A stretch of 64,000 nucleotides of DNA from Leptoclinus maculatus. Lineage: Eukaryota > Chordata > Actinopteri > Perciformes > Stichaeidae. The notes beneath the pieces are model-generated. The model was not told the DNA's origin and searched no databases. It was given only the letters and a program-made list of their open reading frames with translations. Positions 48,081 through 60,208 of this stretch are shown here, in pieces (position 1 is the first letter of the stretch; each line of letters starts with the position of its first letter). Where the stretch lies: contig JAVDOI010000012.1 in NCBI GenBank assembly GCA_032191485.1, positions 20,389,485 through 20,453,484 on the forward strand, read 5' to 3'. A program made the translations under genes and the position numbers.

Positions 48081-49542
48081 AGGAAACACTATCTGTCTAC
48101 AGAGTACCTTAAAGAAACACTATCTGCCTACAGAGTACCTTAAAGAAACACTATCTGCCTACAGAGTACCTTAAAGAAACACTATCTGCCTACAGAGTAC
48201 CTTAAAGAAACACTATCTGCCTACAGAGTACCTTAAAGAAACACTATCTGTCTACAGAGTACCTTAAAGAAACACTATCTGCCTACAGAGTACCTTAAAG
48301 AAACACTATCTGTCTACAGAGTACCTTAAAGAAACACTATCTGCCTACAGAGTACCTTAAAGAAACACTATCTGTCTACAGAGTACCTTAAAGAAACACT
48401 ATCTGCCTACAGAGTACCTTAAAGAAACACTATCTACCTACAGAGTACCTTAAAGAAACACTATCTGCCTACAGAGTACCTTAAAGAAACACTATCTACC
48501 TACAGAGTACCTTAAAGAAACACTATCTGCCTACAGAGTACCTTAAAGAAACACTATCTGTCTACAGAGTACCTTAAAGAAACAATATCTGTCTACAGAG
48601 TACCTTAAAGAAACACTATCTGCCTACAGAGTACCTTAAAGAAACACTATCTGTCTACAGAGTACCTTAAAGAAACACTATCTGTCTACAGAGTACCTTA
48701 AAGAAACACTATCTGCCTACAGAGTACCTTAAAGAAACACTATCTACCTACAGAGTACCTTAAAGAAACACTATCTGCCTACAGAGTACCTTAAAGAAAC
48801 ACTATCTACCTACAGAGTACCTTAAAGAAACACTATCTGCCTACAGAGTACCTTAAAGAAACACTATCTACCTACAGAGTACCTTAAAGAAACACTATCT
48901 GCCTACAGAGTACCTTAAAGAAACACTATCTGTCTACAGAGTACCTTAAAGAAACACTATCTGCCTACAGAGTACCTTAAAGAAACACTATCTGTCTACA
49001 GAGTACCTTAAGGAAACACTATCTGTCTACAGAGTACCTTAAAGAAACACTATCTGTCTACAGAGTACCTTAAAGAAACACTATCTGCCTACAGAGTACC
49101 TTAAAGAAACACTATCTACCTACAGAGTACCTTAAAGAAACACTATCTGCCTACAGAGTACCTTAAAGAAACACTATCTACCTACAGAGTACCTTAAAGA
49201 AACACTATCTGCCTACAGAGTACCTTAAAGAAACACTATCTACCTACAGAGTACCTTAAAGAAACACTATCTGCCTACAGAGTACCTTAAAGAAACACTA
49301 TCTGTCTACAGAGTACCTTAAAGAAACACTATCTGCCTACAGAGTACCTTAAAGAAACACTATCTGTCTACAGAGTACCTTAAGGAAACACTATCTGTCT
49401 ACAGAGTACCTTAAAGAAACACTATCTGTCTACAGAGTACCTTAAAGAAACACTATCTGTCTACAGAGTACCTTAAATAAACACTATCTGTCTACAGAGT
49501 ACCTTAAAGAAACACTATCTGTCTACAGAGTACCTTAAATAA
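48081..49542 (+). repeat. 31-bp minisatellite, about 47 copies
   Basis: The unit is 31 bp (TTAAAGAAACACTATCTGCC...TACAGAGTACC). Units differ mainly at one site, reading GCC, GTC or ACC. The rare variant CTTAAGGAAAC occurs near 49011 and again 372 bp (12 units) later, with the same order of variants before it, showing a higher-order duplication. It lies in the presumed renbp 5' UTR intron. Confidence 0.95.
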
Positions 49543-49570
49543 ACAACAACGTACCAGAGTTGTGAGGCGT

Positions 49571-49608
49571 TGTTTTGTCAGACAAGTTGTGTCTTGTCTG
49601 ACAAAACA
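49571..49608. repeat. 16-bp perfect hairpin next to the minisatellite
   Basis: TGTTTTGTCAGACAAG, a 6-base loop, then its exact complement. Confidence 0.92.
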
Positions 49609-49979
49609 CTTAAAGACACAGGCACTGTACTGCAGCAATGAAACATATTTTGAACATTAAAGCATGTCAACACTTTCTAGTAAAGCCACGCAATTTAAAA
49701 AGCACGAACCTGAAACTGAGCTAAATCTGTCCCCTTTACCGTTAAACGCTCTAAACTCACAAACACAAAATGTGTCATCTTGTTTTTTCTAGCTCGGCAT
49801 CTTTCGCCATCACAAGTCTCGAGCCAACAACGAGCTATTATCGGACCAATAACTTGTTGTTCCCTTAATCTCGCTAAAAAGAGAGAAAAACACTTCCTCT
49901 GCTGTCGGCAGACACATTGCAGCAGCCGTTATGTTTCTAGTGCAATATGTCAGTGCTCCGTTTCAGCAGCGGTTAGAAG

Positions 49980-50140
49980 AAAGAAGACAGAAGCACCGGC
50001 AGAGCACCGCGGGTTAACTGCTCTTACCTTCGGCTCCAGGTACGGACAGACAGTGAAGAGACACGCCGTCCTGCAGCGGCGCTCTGCTCACTCCCGACGA
50101 GCCGTCCGTCACGTGACCGGGCAGCAGCGCTGCTACAGCG
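49980..50140 (-). promoter_or_regulatory. Probable renbp first (non-coding) exon and promoter
   Basis: A strong donor GAAG|GTAAGA reads on the minus strand at exon base 50029, in a CpG-richer stretch. The renbp start codon exon has an acceptor-like TTTGAAG shortly before the ATG. Together these suggest a non-coding exon here and a 2.3-kb 5' UTR intron. The 182-codon plus ORF over this stretch has no domain. Confidence 0.45.
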
Positions 50141-52980
50141 GCTGTGGAAGAGGAAGTGGAAGCTGGTCACGGATCGGTTTCAACACGGAGCGCTCCTACT
50201 CAAATACATGGAACTGTGCTATCAAAAGGGCTGGAATGTGCACACGCGGCATAAAAAGTAGATTACTCTGTTGTTCTCACGAGCTCGTAGGACAGAGGTC
50301 ACGAAGCAGGGGGAACATTGTGCAATAATGTTGAAAATGAAAGAAAGCATATACACTGTTCTTATTATTATTTCTCTTTAAATGTCAGAAAAGAGGAGAA
50401 AAAAAAATAAAAACATGCTCTTTTAGACTCACCACGTGATTTTAAGAATGTACTATGTGATTGAGTTAAAAAGATTAATTTATATACAAATATGTCAGTG
50501 TCTGAAGGTATGCCAAGTAATTAGTTGTTATGAGCGGTTGTATTTTATGTGTGCTGTCCTCTTCATACATGTTTATTAAGCGTTCCTACAGTATTTGTTC
50601 ACAAACCAGCAGACGGCAGCATGGGGTCATCCACTGTACCAGAATTCAAATTTCCTTAACTACCTGTCATTTGTTAATTTATAAGAGACACTGCACACCA
50701 CAGGAAAATATAAAAACATTTCCACAAACTTCCATTTGTCATTAGTAACTGTGTCATTGAAACTAAACCTTTGTCCCAGGCGGCAACATCCGGGTCTGAA
50801 AAGTAAAGCCAATAGAGAAGTGTCTTAAACTTGCATTCTTTCTAATGGTCAGCAGGGGGCAACTCCTCTGTTTGCAAAAAGTGTCAATGTTCATGTAATA
50901 ATGTATGGCCCCATATACAGTAAAATAGATCATAAAGCAGGATATGCTTTAGGGCGGGGCTACCTAGTGATTGTTTTCAGTTCATTAAACATTTTGGTCG
51001 CTGATAAATGTCTTGTTCAGCATTTGGTTGTAGCCTACCAGACGTCCCAGTTTGTCCAGGATTGTCCCCGTTTCAAGTTGGTTGTCCTGAGTCACAACAC
51101 TTACCTGTAAAACATTCAAATGTCCTCGTTTTCATCAGTCACTACCAAATTGTCCCAGTTTTAACCACAATTAAAAAAAACATAACGTGTCTGAATTCAA
51201 CACTGATTTGTCTGTCTGTGTCGATCAATGTGTTGTTTCAATGACGCTTGCAGCTGTTCCTGACAGAACCTGTCAGTATGCTAACTGTTAGCCGTTGGTC
51301 TTTTATAAAGAGCTCGTACAGTACCGAGCAACAAAAATGCTGCGTTGTGCACACACTGCAAGAGCACATTTTCCATTGAAATGCTGATAAAACAGATCAC
51401 ATTAAGACGGACAGATGTACAATATACAGTGGCTGGCAGAGAATGTGTCACAGGGGTCCATTATGCTGCGCTTGTGCACACTGACAAATAACTTGTGTTA
51501 CTATTGTTACACAGTTATCTGAGGTGCTGTCCATGGTGCTGAAAGGTGTGTTAGCTAGCTAGCTAGGTGAGCTAAACACTGGAATACTCATCCCCCATCC
51601 TGATGAAAATGTCTATGGTGCGTGCATAAGGCCATACATCTGCATGCGTGACGGTGCAGTACACTTAAGGTCTCGGTTTGGGAGTTTGAAAATATGGTCA
51701 CGCTGTACTCAGCTCCACACTCTCGTCTCACTTCTAGTTGTGAAAATAAACAAGATGGCGACGGCCAAACTAGAGGCTTCAAAACCAAAGTCGACAAATC
51801 AACGGTGACGGTGACAACATCCACTTCTTAGTCTATGCCTAGTGCCCAGACAGCAGACAGACACAGAGACTAGCTGGTGAACTTTTGAATGTGATCATCT
51901 ATCTGTTTGTTGTGTTTACAATTTGTTCTTTTGCTCACAAATAGCCAAAAAGAAAAAGAAAATCTGTCAATTTAGGCAGATTTAATTCATATCCTGGGAA
52001 GTCGGTAAAGTTTGGACCAACAGCAGCCCAAATGTGGTGGTCAGATGACTGATGAATCACCAATTCAAAAGGCAAAACTAGCCTATGTGACCATGATTCT
52101 CAGCCCCCAAATCCTCATCTGATGTGGCAGTCATACACTGTATGAGTGAGAAGCAGGTTCAGTTGGCATACAGGAGTCACATGCTTATAGTTGTATTGGT
52201 CACGGCTGCCAACAAGACACCACTTACACGTGTTGAGTGACATGTTGTTTTTATACTTCTATTGAAAGTGACATTCATTCAACAACACACATTGTGGCAT
52301 TATTACCACATAGTAACACTAAACCACTTATTCAAATGGCAGACAGTAAATATGGTGTACTGTACAGTAAATAGGGAGTGATGTTAGACACAGTGTTCAT
52401 GAAGCTGTATGACTGACAGGATGTAACCCCGATGCATTACCTCTGCAGGCCTGCTATTGGCTGATTGAGTGATCAAGGGAACATTGTGTGTTCACAGAAT
52501 TACTCTGTAAACAAAAGGACAATATTTTCCAGTTAACTTTGTACAGTAATGAAGCAGCCTGAGACATTGTATTCCAATCCATCAATTTTATTTACAAAAT
52601 GTAACAAAGTTAAACTAGTCAAACAAAGTTAACTAACCAGACACATGTTTTCAAAGGCCAGAAAAAAGTAAACATATAAGTGAATATGGAATCAGTTCTT
52701 GATCGAAGTAGTCCATAATCAAAATAAATAATACAGTTATATTAGAATAGAAACTACAGTATACCTCAACAACATCACGTTGCAGTTCATTCTAAAACCC
52801 AACAGAGGGCACTCCATGACCACACATGGCCACCAACTAATTATAAAATGGGGAGATCGTCTCTCTTTTGGTAATATAAAACTCTTTGACATTAGATAAA
52901 TGGAGAACTACAACTAAATTACATTTCTGTGCTAACAGGAACAAGCCAAAGAAGATATATTTTCATATCTTTACACATGT
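50140..52980. other. Intergenic, no gene seen; repeat fragments
   Basis: 50779-50975 and 51725-51840 are reverse fragments of the dispersed repeat at 34305-34731 (rejoined by TAAAGCAGGATATGC and GGTGACGGTGACAACATCC blocks). The rest is unassigned. Confidence 0.55.
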
Positions 52981-52982
52981 TC

Positions 52983-53439
52983 TTAAAGGAATACTCCATT
53001 AAAATGACCAATATTGTATCATCTATTACTCACCGCATGTTACCCAGAATTCTTGAAGAAAACATCGTTTTGAACGGTGAACGGGCGAAAACAAAGTGGA
53101 TCCTTCCTGACTTTAAGTAAATTGCGGCCACGTTTAACAACAGCAAAGCTGTATCAAAGATCTGATCACAAACTCTCACACAACTCGTGCAGTATAATCC
53201 AAGTCTCATTGATCCAGCCGTGTGCTCACTACTACCCAAACACCTGCATTTTTGCAAAAATCATACTATTTAAAACACTTCCTCCGCTGTAGTACGAGTG
53301 GAGGAAGTGTCTCAGAAACGCACGTGTTCATCAAGGATTTACTCCATTCAGGGAGGCATGCGAGAAAAACAATTCAAGGTAACACAGGGTGAATAACTGA
53401 TACACAAATGGTCATTTTGCGGGTGAAGTATTCCTTTAA
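52983..53439. mobile_element. MITE flanked by TTAA (piggyBac-like)
   Basis: The left end is TTAAAGGAATACTCCATT and the right end GAAGTATTCCTTTAA, inverted, with AAAATGACCA/TGGTCATTTT just inside. TTAA at both edges fits a TTAA target site. 457 bp, non-coding. Confidence 0.75.
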
Positions 53440-54479
53440 TGATGGCCATGGTCTTAAGCCGGGTCCACATCTATTTACAGATCAGAAGTTAGATCTGCCA
53501 CACTCTTCTTCTTCTAAAAAAGGCAGCAAGAATGCGTTCCAAATGGATGCTCAACTTCAGAAACAAAAGTACATCAAAAATAGAGTTGCAACTCTGCAAA
53601 TGTTGACTTTCCCTACATAGGCAGACCTACAATAGCTCTTAAAGTCAGTGTACCTGAGTACAGAACAGCCATCAGAACAGGAAAGCTGGACTACATAATG
53701 GTCAGGCGCTACATTACACAGAGGCACACCATCCTCTCTTCGTTTCATTGGCTTAGAATAAATATGTCTCAACAGAGAAGGTGATACATCACAAAAGATC
53801 TTTCCCAAAGACAGATATTCTGAACTGACATACTCAACAGGCCTCAATTATGTTGTATAATTACTGGTGTGTGATGTTCTCTATATTAGATTGAACTTGT
53901 GGTTTTCATGAGACGTTACACCCCATTTGGATATGGTTTGTGGTTCACTTGTGTTGAATTAGGTTGCTTTGATCGCTTGTAATATAAATGATTTGACGAT
54001 TCAACTCACTTCATTGAGAGAAGTCTTCATTTCAGTTGATGTATGTCAGCTACATGACGTCATGTGAAATCTTTCATTTTCACGAATAAATATATTCAAC
54101 TGGATGCTTGGTGCAACTGCACTGCTTGCACTTTTGATATTTATGGCACTTAGATCAACCGCCATCGTCATCATCCTCGCCGATCACTCGAAGACAGTAT
54201 GGTGGCCTGACATTGCATGCTGGTACAATTTCCTTTCAGATGAAAGTGTCATCGAGCATGCATCCAAACTCACCGGCACCACTCAGACCCAACCCTCAGT
54301 CCTTTACAGCAGTAAAAAGAAGAGCAGACGTCATCACCGAGGACCCTTCACCAATCCTTCCAGCTGCTCCCATGAGATTGATGATTCAGAGAAAATATCC
54401 ATTTTAAACAAGGCCAAACACTGTCACTACTGTTTAGTGCATCTTTGCACACACCTTCTTATTTATTTATGAGATTGTT

Positions 54480-54600
54480 TGTGTGTTAATGTAATCTTCT
54501 GAGTCTTTCGTGGCTGTATGATTTTTATGTTGTTTGTGAGCCCCAAATCTAAAACAATTTTCTGTCAAGACAATAACGATTTTTGAATCTTGAATCTTAC
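54480..54600 (+). mobile_element. Retroelement 3' tail
   Basis: GTTGTTTGTGAGCCCC...AAGACAATAACGATTTTTGAATCTTGAATCTT is a tandem-ended LINE-type tail. No coding part was recognised next to it. Confidence 0.4.
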
Positions 54601-55189
54601 AAACCATGAAACTCATTGATTTGTTTTAGTAGTGTTTTTTACAGCCTGCATTCTCTTCCTGTCCACTAAGTGGAGATCATTCTGCAGCTAACAACATCTA
54701 CATCTCTCCTTTGTTCATAACAATCAAATGAATTCTCTTTTAGGGTATAATTAGCCAACTGCCAACTGTAAATGACGAGGAGAGAGAGAGGAGGAAGAGC
54801 AGCAGACATCCATCATCACAGTGTTTTCTAATAGACATAATTGAGCTCGGGGATCAGCGCTAGCCTGGCAGCATCTGCTTCCTCTGCCAGCCATGCTCTC
54901 CGAGGAGGGGGAACACCTGATTATCCGAAATGACTGCAGTGTAAGTGAACTGGCTGCTTGTCAACAGGACAGAAAAATTGCCACCTGAGTGTGTTGGGAC
55001 TCACTGTTTGGATATAAACACTTTTGAGTGCTGGCAGCTGGTCTGGGCTGAGAGAAGGCTCCAGAAAACCATTAATGTGTTGAGTTTAGCTGCTAACGAT
55101 CCTTTAAAGAGCATCTGCTTGGTTTTTAGCAGGGTGTGCTGACTGCACATACTTGTTTGCCTTTAGCAAAGTCTAATCTTTACACACAG

Positions 55190-55545
55190 TCTCTCTTCTG
55201 TTCTGCATTAAAATGTTTCTCGCAGGTTTCCATGGATCCTGGTTATACCTGGTCCTGGTCTTGCCTCCTGCCGTGGTTCTGTCATATGCATTGAATGTGT
55301 TGTAACTCTGTTATGTTGTTCATTCTGTACACATGACATCTATCACACTTCTGTCCATCCTGATAGAGGATCCTCCTCTGTTGCTCTCCCTAAGGTCTCT
55401 CCCTCTTTTCTCCCTGTTAAAGGGAGTTCTTCCTGTTCCGATGTGAGGGTCCTGGGACAGAGGATGTCGTATGTGTACAGATTGTAAAGCCCTCTGAGGC
55501 AAATTACAAAAAAGAAATTAAAAAAAATTGAATTGAAGTTGTTGA
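55190..55545 (+). mobile_element. LINE 3' UTR/tail, common percomorph type
   Basis: Blocks CATCCTGATAGAGGATCCTC, CCTGTTAAAGGGAGTTCTTC, GATGTGAGGGTCCTGGGACA and GTACAGATTGTAAAGCCCTC occur in order, ending in AAAATTGAATTGAA. This is a very frequent fish interspersed tail. Confidence 0.8.
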
Positions 55546-55674
55546 CAATAGATAATGTTTTGCTTAATTAATGACACCGCAGTGTTGCTTCTGACATCAT
55601 TTATTTTGTCTTAATTTGTTTGTTTTTTACTGGAGCACTATTGGCATATGATACAATACATTCATCAACATCTG

Positions 55675-56065
55675 AAAAGGAAGCGTGGGGATTAAGAGCA
55701 GTGGACTTTGAGACGATCACTGCTCCACGGCCGACCAACCAGCCGGACCAAACGCCACCAAACTGCCCCATGGAGGAGAGCCGAGATGGAAGCTAAGCTA
55801 ACCCAGCTCGGACCTACGGCTACTCCACTACCCAGCATGCTACTGGCTGTCTGATGTCGGCCATATTATCTGCCCAGAGAATAGTTTTTGTTGCTGCCGT
55901 TTACATTCCTTTCCAAATGAAAAGAATGCACTACAGGAATGTACTACTGTTTTAGTTTAGTTTGTCATGTGTTTGTTGTGTTGCAAATGGGCTACAACTG
56001 ACTTTGGTTGTGCATCCCTGTGTTGCATAATGACAATAAATTATCCTTGAATCCTTGAAAAAGTT
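55675..56065 (+). mobile_element. Retroelement-like fragment with CCTTGAATCCTTGAA tail
   Basis: A GC-richer body (GGAAGCGTGGGGATTAAGAG, CCAACCAGCCGGACC) is followed by CAATAAATTATCCTTGAATC and a duplicated CCTTGAA tail, as in fish LINEs. No intact ORF. Confidence 0.45.
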
Positions 56066-56933
56066 GAATGTAGTTACCAATTCTTTTGACATTGGCCTTG
56101 GAGCCCCCGGTGTTCGTAGCTCTGCTTGTTTCCTCGGGCAATCAAGCACGAGGAAACATGCATATGTTGCTGCTGCTGAAAATGCTCATTGAAGCTATAG
56201 TCCAAGCATATAATTGAGGTGTGCTGCAATAAAGGTCTGTTGCCTGTGTTCTTCCTTTCAAAATACAAAAATGAAACATTGCAGAAAAACACAGTAGACA
56301 AGTTAAGCACTGGTTCGAAGACTGAGGTGCTCTCAAGGCTCCTTAGCTTCAATTAAATTAACAACAAGCACAGGTAACTGATCACCGTAGTGATCCCGCT
56401 TGAAATGGCTGTAACATTATTTTGACTTACTCAATCCTCCCTCCGCAACCTGAAAATCTGGGTTGAGTCGATAAAAATTCACCATTGGCGGATTTAAAAA
56501 TGCCAGGTTTGTGCAGGATGTCCCGTTTTGCGCTAGTGAGGATTCTCTCTGACCAATCAGTGGACTACTGTGTTTTAGCTCCATCTTCTAGTATCGTCTC
56601 AGCTCACTAGCCCTCGAAGTGGTACCAAAAACCTAAACCAGGTACCACGTAATATCTCCAACTGTTGCTAACAGAAACCCAAAAAAGACTAAATCGAGTT
56701 GAGAAGCGTTATGCGTTAAACCATGCAGTGGAAATGTGTCATAAGACTAAAGAGTTTGGTTAAGGAAAAGACTTATAAGAATTACATTTTGGTAAAGATC
56801 CATCCATCCAACTTGAGGTGGTCCTGATTGCAGTGGCATCAGGCTAAGCATGGCAGCCCAGATGTCTTGATGCACGTGTCCAGGAAACCTCTAAAGGGAG
56901 GGGTTAAGGAGGCATCCTTATCAGATACCCAGT

Positions 56934-57670
56934 CAGTGACGTGCGGTGAGGTTCGTGGCTGGTGAGGCACTGACTCTTTAGAGTCAGATTTACAAATATA
57001 TGAACCCAATAGAGCAGCTTAAATCACCATTCAATTGGCAGCTTGCACATTGACTACTGGTTGTTTTTCATATCAGCATTCTTTACACACATATAGGGGT
57101 AAGGTACATATTTGATTCCACCGGGAGTGTGGAAGAAGATGTGTGTAGAAGAAGAGCAACGGCAGAACAAGCATGAACCCGACCCGTGGGCTCTCACGCG
57201 CCCTCTTCATTGAGGCAGAGGTACTGTGTGCCTCCCCTCTCTGCTTCTTCACTGCGGTTTAATGTCAGATCAGCAAGAATATGTTCTACACATACGTGAA
57301 ATACATGACCTATTCTATGGAAAGAAAGGACATATAATAAAAGCGTCAACAAATATTACAGTGGTGACAAACAATGAGAAAGCAAAAGACACGCGCTCAA
57401 CCCAGTTTTACGAGGGATTGCGCAATCTGAGACGAGGCACAGCTCGTCGCTGCCTCACCTCGCGTGTCTCCTCTGTTTGAACAGGACATGAACAAATTCA
57501 GCGATTTGGATTATAAAAATGCTTGAAATGCTTGGAATCATACATAAATTACATTTATAGCACAGATCAGAGAAATATTTTTTATTTTATTTTATCATTA
57601 TTTGTTTTTTACTTTTCATGATGGCTGGTGAGGCTCTTCCTCACCTGCCTCCCCTGACCGCACATCCCTG
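56934..57670. mobile_element. Non-autonomous hAT element, 737 bp
   Basis: The left end is CAGTGACGTGCGGTGAGG and the right end CCCTGACCGCACATCCCTG, inverted. The flanks TACCCAGT (56926-56933) and TACCCAAT (57671-57678) match at 7 of 8 bases. The internal 84-codon ORF has no transposase motif. Confidence 0.85.
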
Positions 57671-57679
57671 TACCCAATA

Positions 57680-58660
57680 TACCTGAACTGGCTCCTTTCA
57701 ATGCAAAGAAGCAAAGGTTCTACTCTGTTCTACTCTGTCTGGATCTCCACTCCCTTCTCTGAGGTTTAGTCCTAACACCGAGAGGGAAGCCAACACATGG
57801 TCGTGGTACAGAAGAATCAGCATGCCAAACACAAATCACAGTCTCCGGTGCTCATGTCAAAAGCTTTGTACTTCCAACCAACAATTAATTGGATTTTGTT
57901 TGAAGTATTTGCTTAAAGTTTGGCCTAAGTAATGGAGTAAACAACAGATTGAGAGACCTCAGCCTAGAGCTACATGTGACAGCACAGCTATCTCATTAGT
58001 TAGGGTAGAGCGGGTTGTCCCTGAACCACAAGGTTTGATCCCTCCCTCCTGTCCGCATGTCGAAGTCTCCTTGAGCGAGACACCGAGACCCTGCTTCAAA
58101 GCAGCCCACTCAGAGCTGATCCTGACCAATTTGGTGCCCTGAGCTAGATTTTAGCCAATACCACCACCGATCATTGTGTTCATAATCAAAAGGAAACTGT
58201 GCAGCTTTATGTCTTTGAGTAATGCAGATCACACTCAAAAGAAAAATTTTATTCCTCATAATTCTGTGGTAGGTTATTCCCTAAGCAACTAAACAGTCTT
58301 TCCATCTGCAGGCGAACCCAGAAAATTGGACCAATTTAATAGGTTACATAGTACTAAATGTAATGTAAAAATGTAAACGAAGGCCGGCACTGCTCCTAAA
58401 GGGCTTAGGATGGTTAAATGCAGAGGTCCAATTATCAAATACAAATTACTTTGTATTTCAAATACATTTATAAGAAATACTGCCCAACCTGACTAGATCA
58501 CTTCATCTTCCATCATTTTACACTGGGCAGTTCTTCTACCAGGCAGTGAATGATCAAAAACAGCAGTAATCTGTACATTTGATACACTTTAGATGATCAA
58601 TTCTGTAGGACAACTACACCTAATAATCATTAAAGTATTCAAACAACCTCATAAACAAAA
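57680..58660. other. Intergenic, no gene seen
   Basis: Nothing was recognised apart from AT-rich unassigned sequence. A short dispersed-repeat fragment is at 58755-58812, in the pex10 3' UTR. Confidence 0.5.
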
Positions 58661-58665
58661 GACAT

Positions 58666-58671
58666 TTTATT
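58666..58671 (-). terminator. Candidate polyadenylation signal of pex10
   Basis: AATAAA on the minus strand, about 250 bases after the stop codon. Confidence 0.5.
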
Positions 58672-58920
58672 AGTATACGTTTTAATTTAATTAAAAGTGA
58701 TATTTACAAGATTCTACTGATACAATCCAACATCGTATTGAACATGGCCCGATGACCATGAGAGAGAATGAAAGTTAAAGGCACTTCAGCATCGCCTTCA
58801 CTTCTCAGACCCGTTGGTTGACCCGTTGGTCTCCACATGTTCCAGAGGGACAGCCTGCCAGGACAGATGTTGAGAACCTGGACAGTCCACCAGCGGTGTG
58901 TAGTTCCAGGCTCAGTGGCT

Positions 58921-60146
58921 CTAGCTGTAGTTCCTCAGGTACACCAGTCTGTGAGGCTGGAACTTCTCCCGACACAGGGGGCACTCTGCCTGAGGGACGT
59001 CCAACACAAACACACGTGTGACATTGTTACATTTGTGTGCAAAAAAATCAGGGTTGTTGCTCATGATTGACATATGCCAGACTGTGGTATAAAAAAAACA
59101 ATAAGTGGATTGTGGTGAATTTCTATTTTAAGGATTATGATGAATATTCTCAAAGGAGTGACCTGAAAAAGCTATCTAGCTCGTTATGTAGAGAAATGAA
59201 AAATAGAGCCCGAGTATGCCGACAGTATCACCAACACTCTTACAGTGCTGCTATTTTGATTGATTGATCCTTCTTTCTGCTGGGGAGCAGAAGGATTCAT
59301 GATTGTTTTGCACTTGAAAGGATGTTCACTTAGAAAAGATGTGTGTCCTCTCTGTGATGCAATACAAGTATTTGTTTCTTAACTAAACGTGTGTATCTTT
59401 TAGTGGCCTATAAAAGATGATATATTCATTTTTGATTATCAGGGTGATATCTAGAGCATTTATACTTGGCCAGGATACTGGTGACATGAAATATTCATAT
59501 GGCCCCATGCCTAGTTTCATTATGCTGAGCGTACAGAGTGTTAACATCCACTTGATGTCGATCACCTGATACAAACAGTAAGAAACAGAAAGCTTCTGGG
59601 AAATCCCTTCTCAAAACATGATCCCTTTCTAATCGGACACAAAAGGTTTCAGTGAGTAGCAACAAGATGAAAAGTCATGACATGAGCCTGACCTTGGTGT
59701 TGCACCACTCTGTGATGCACTCCCAGCAGAAGAGGTGTCCACAGGGAGTGGAGGTGGAGTGTCTCCTCTCCTCCAGGCAGAGGATGCAGCTGGCTGCTCT
59801 GGGCCCAGATCTGTGTGTGCGCTGAGGACTGGAGACAGACGGGTCAAGGAGTTTAGCACTAAAACTCAAAGTCATGCATTTCATTCTTTTTACTGCTACA
59901 CAACACTTTTGTGACAAAGAAACAGTCCGGCAGGTTTTTAGAGATGGTTGATGTGCAATCGGCATCCTCCATCTGTTCACGAATCACTCGCTGAGGAGCT
60001 TGCAGACCTAAAGAAATGATCTGATCATAATTTAGGGATGGGAATCCAGAACCGATTCTACTCTGCGTCTGATGTTGTTAGGCAAACACTCTCCTCTTAT
60101 TGACACTCTTTTGTGTACATGTGTCTACATGTAGGAAGGTATATGT

Positions 60147-60208
<62 letters not shown>

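Noticed and set aside
48081..49542. Regularly spaced 31-bp repeat as a CRISPR array
   Set aside because: There are no unique spacers; the units are directly adjacent with single-site variants, so it is a eukaryotic minisatellite.
49780..50328. Plus-strand 182-aa ORF
   Set aside because: Basic, Cys/Ser-rich with no domain, lying over the likely renbp promoter and first exon; probably chance in GC-richer DNA.
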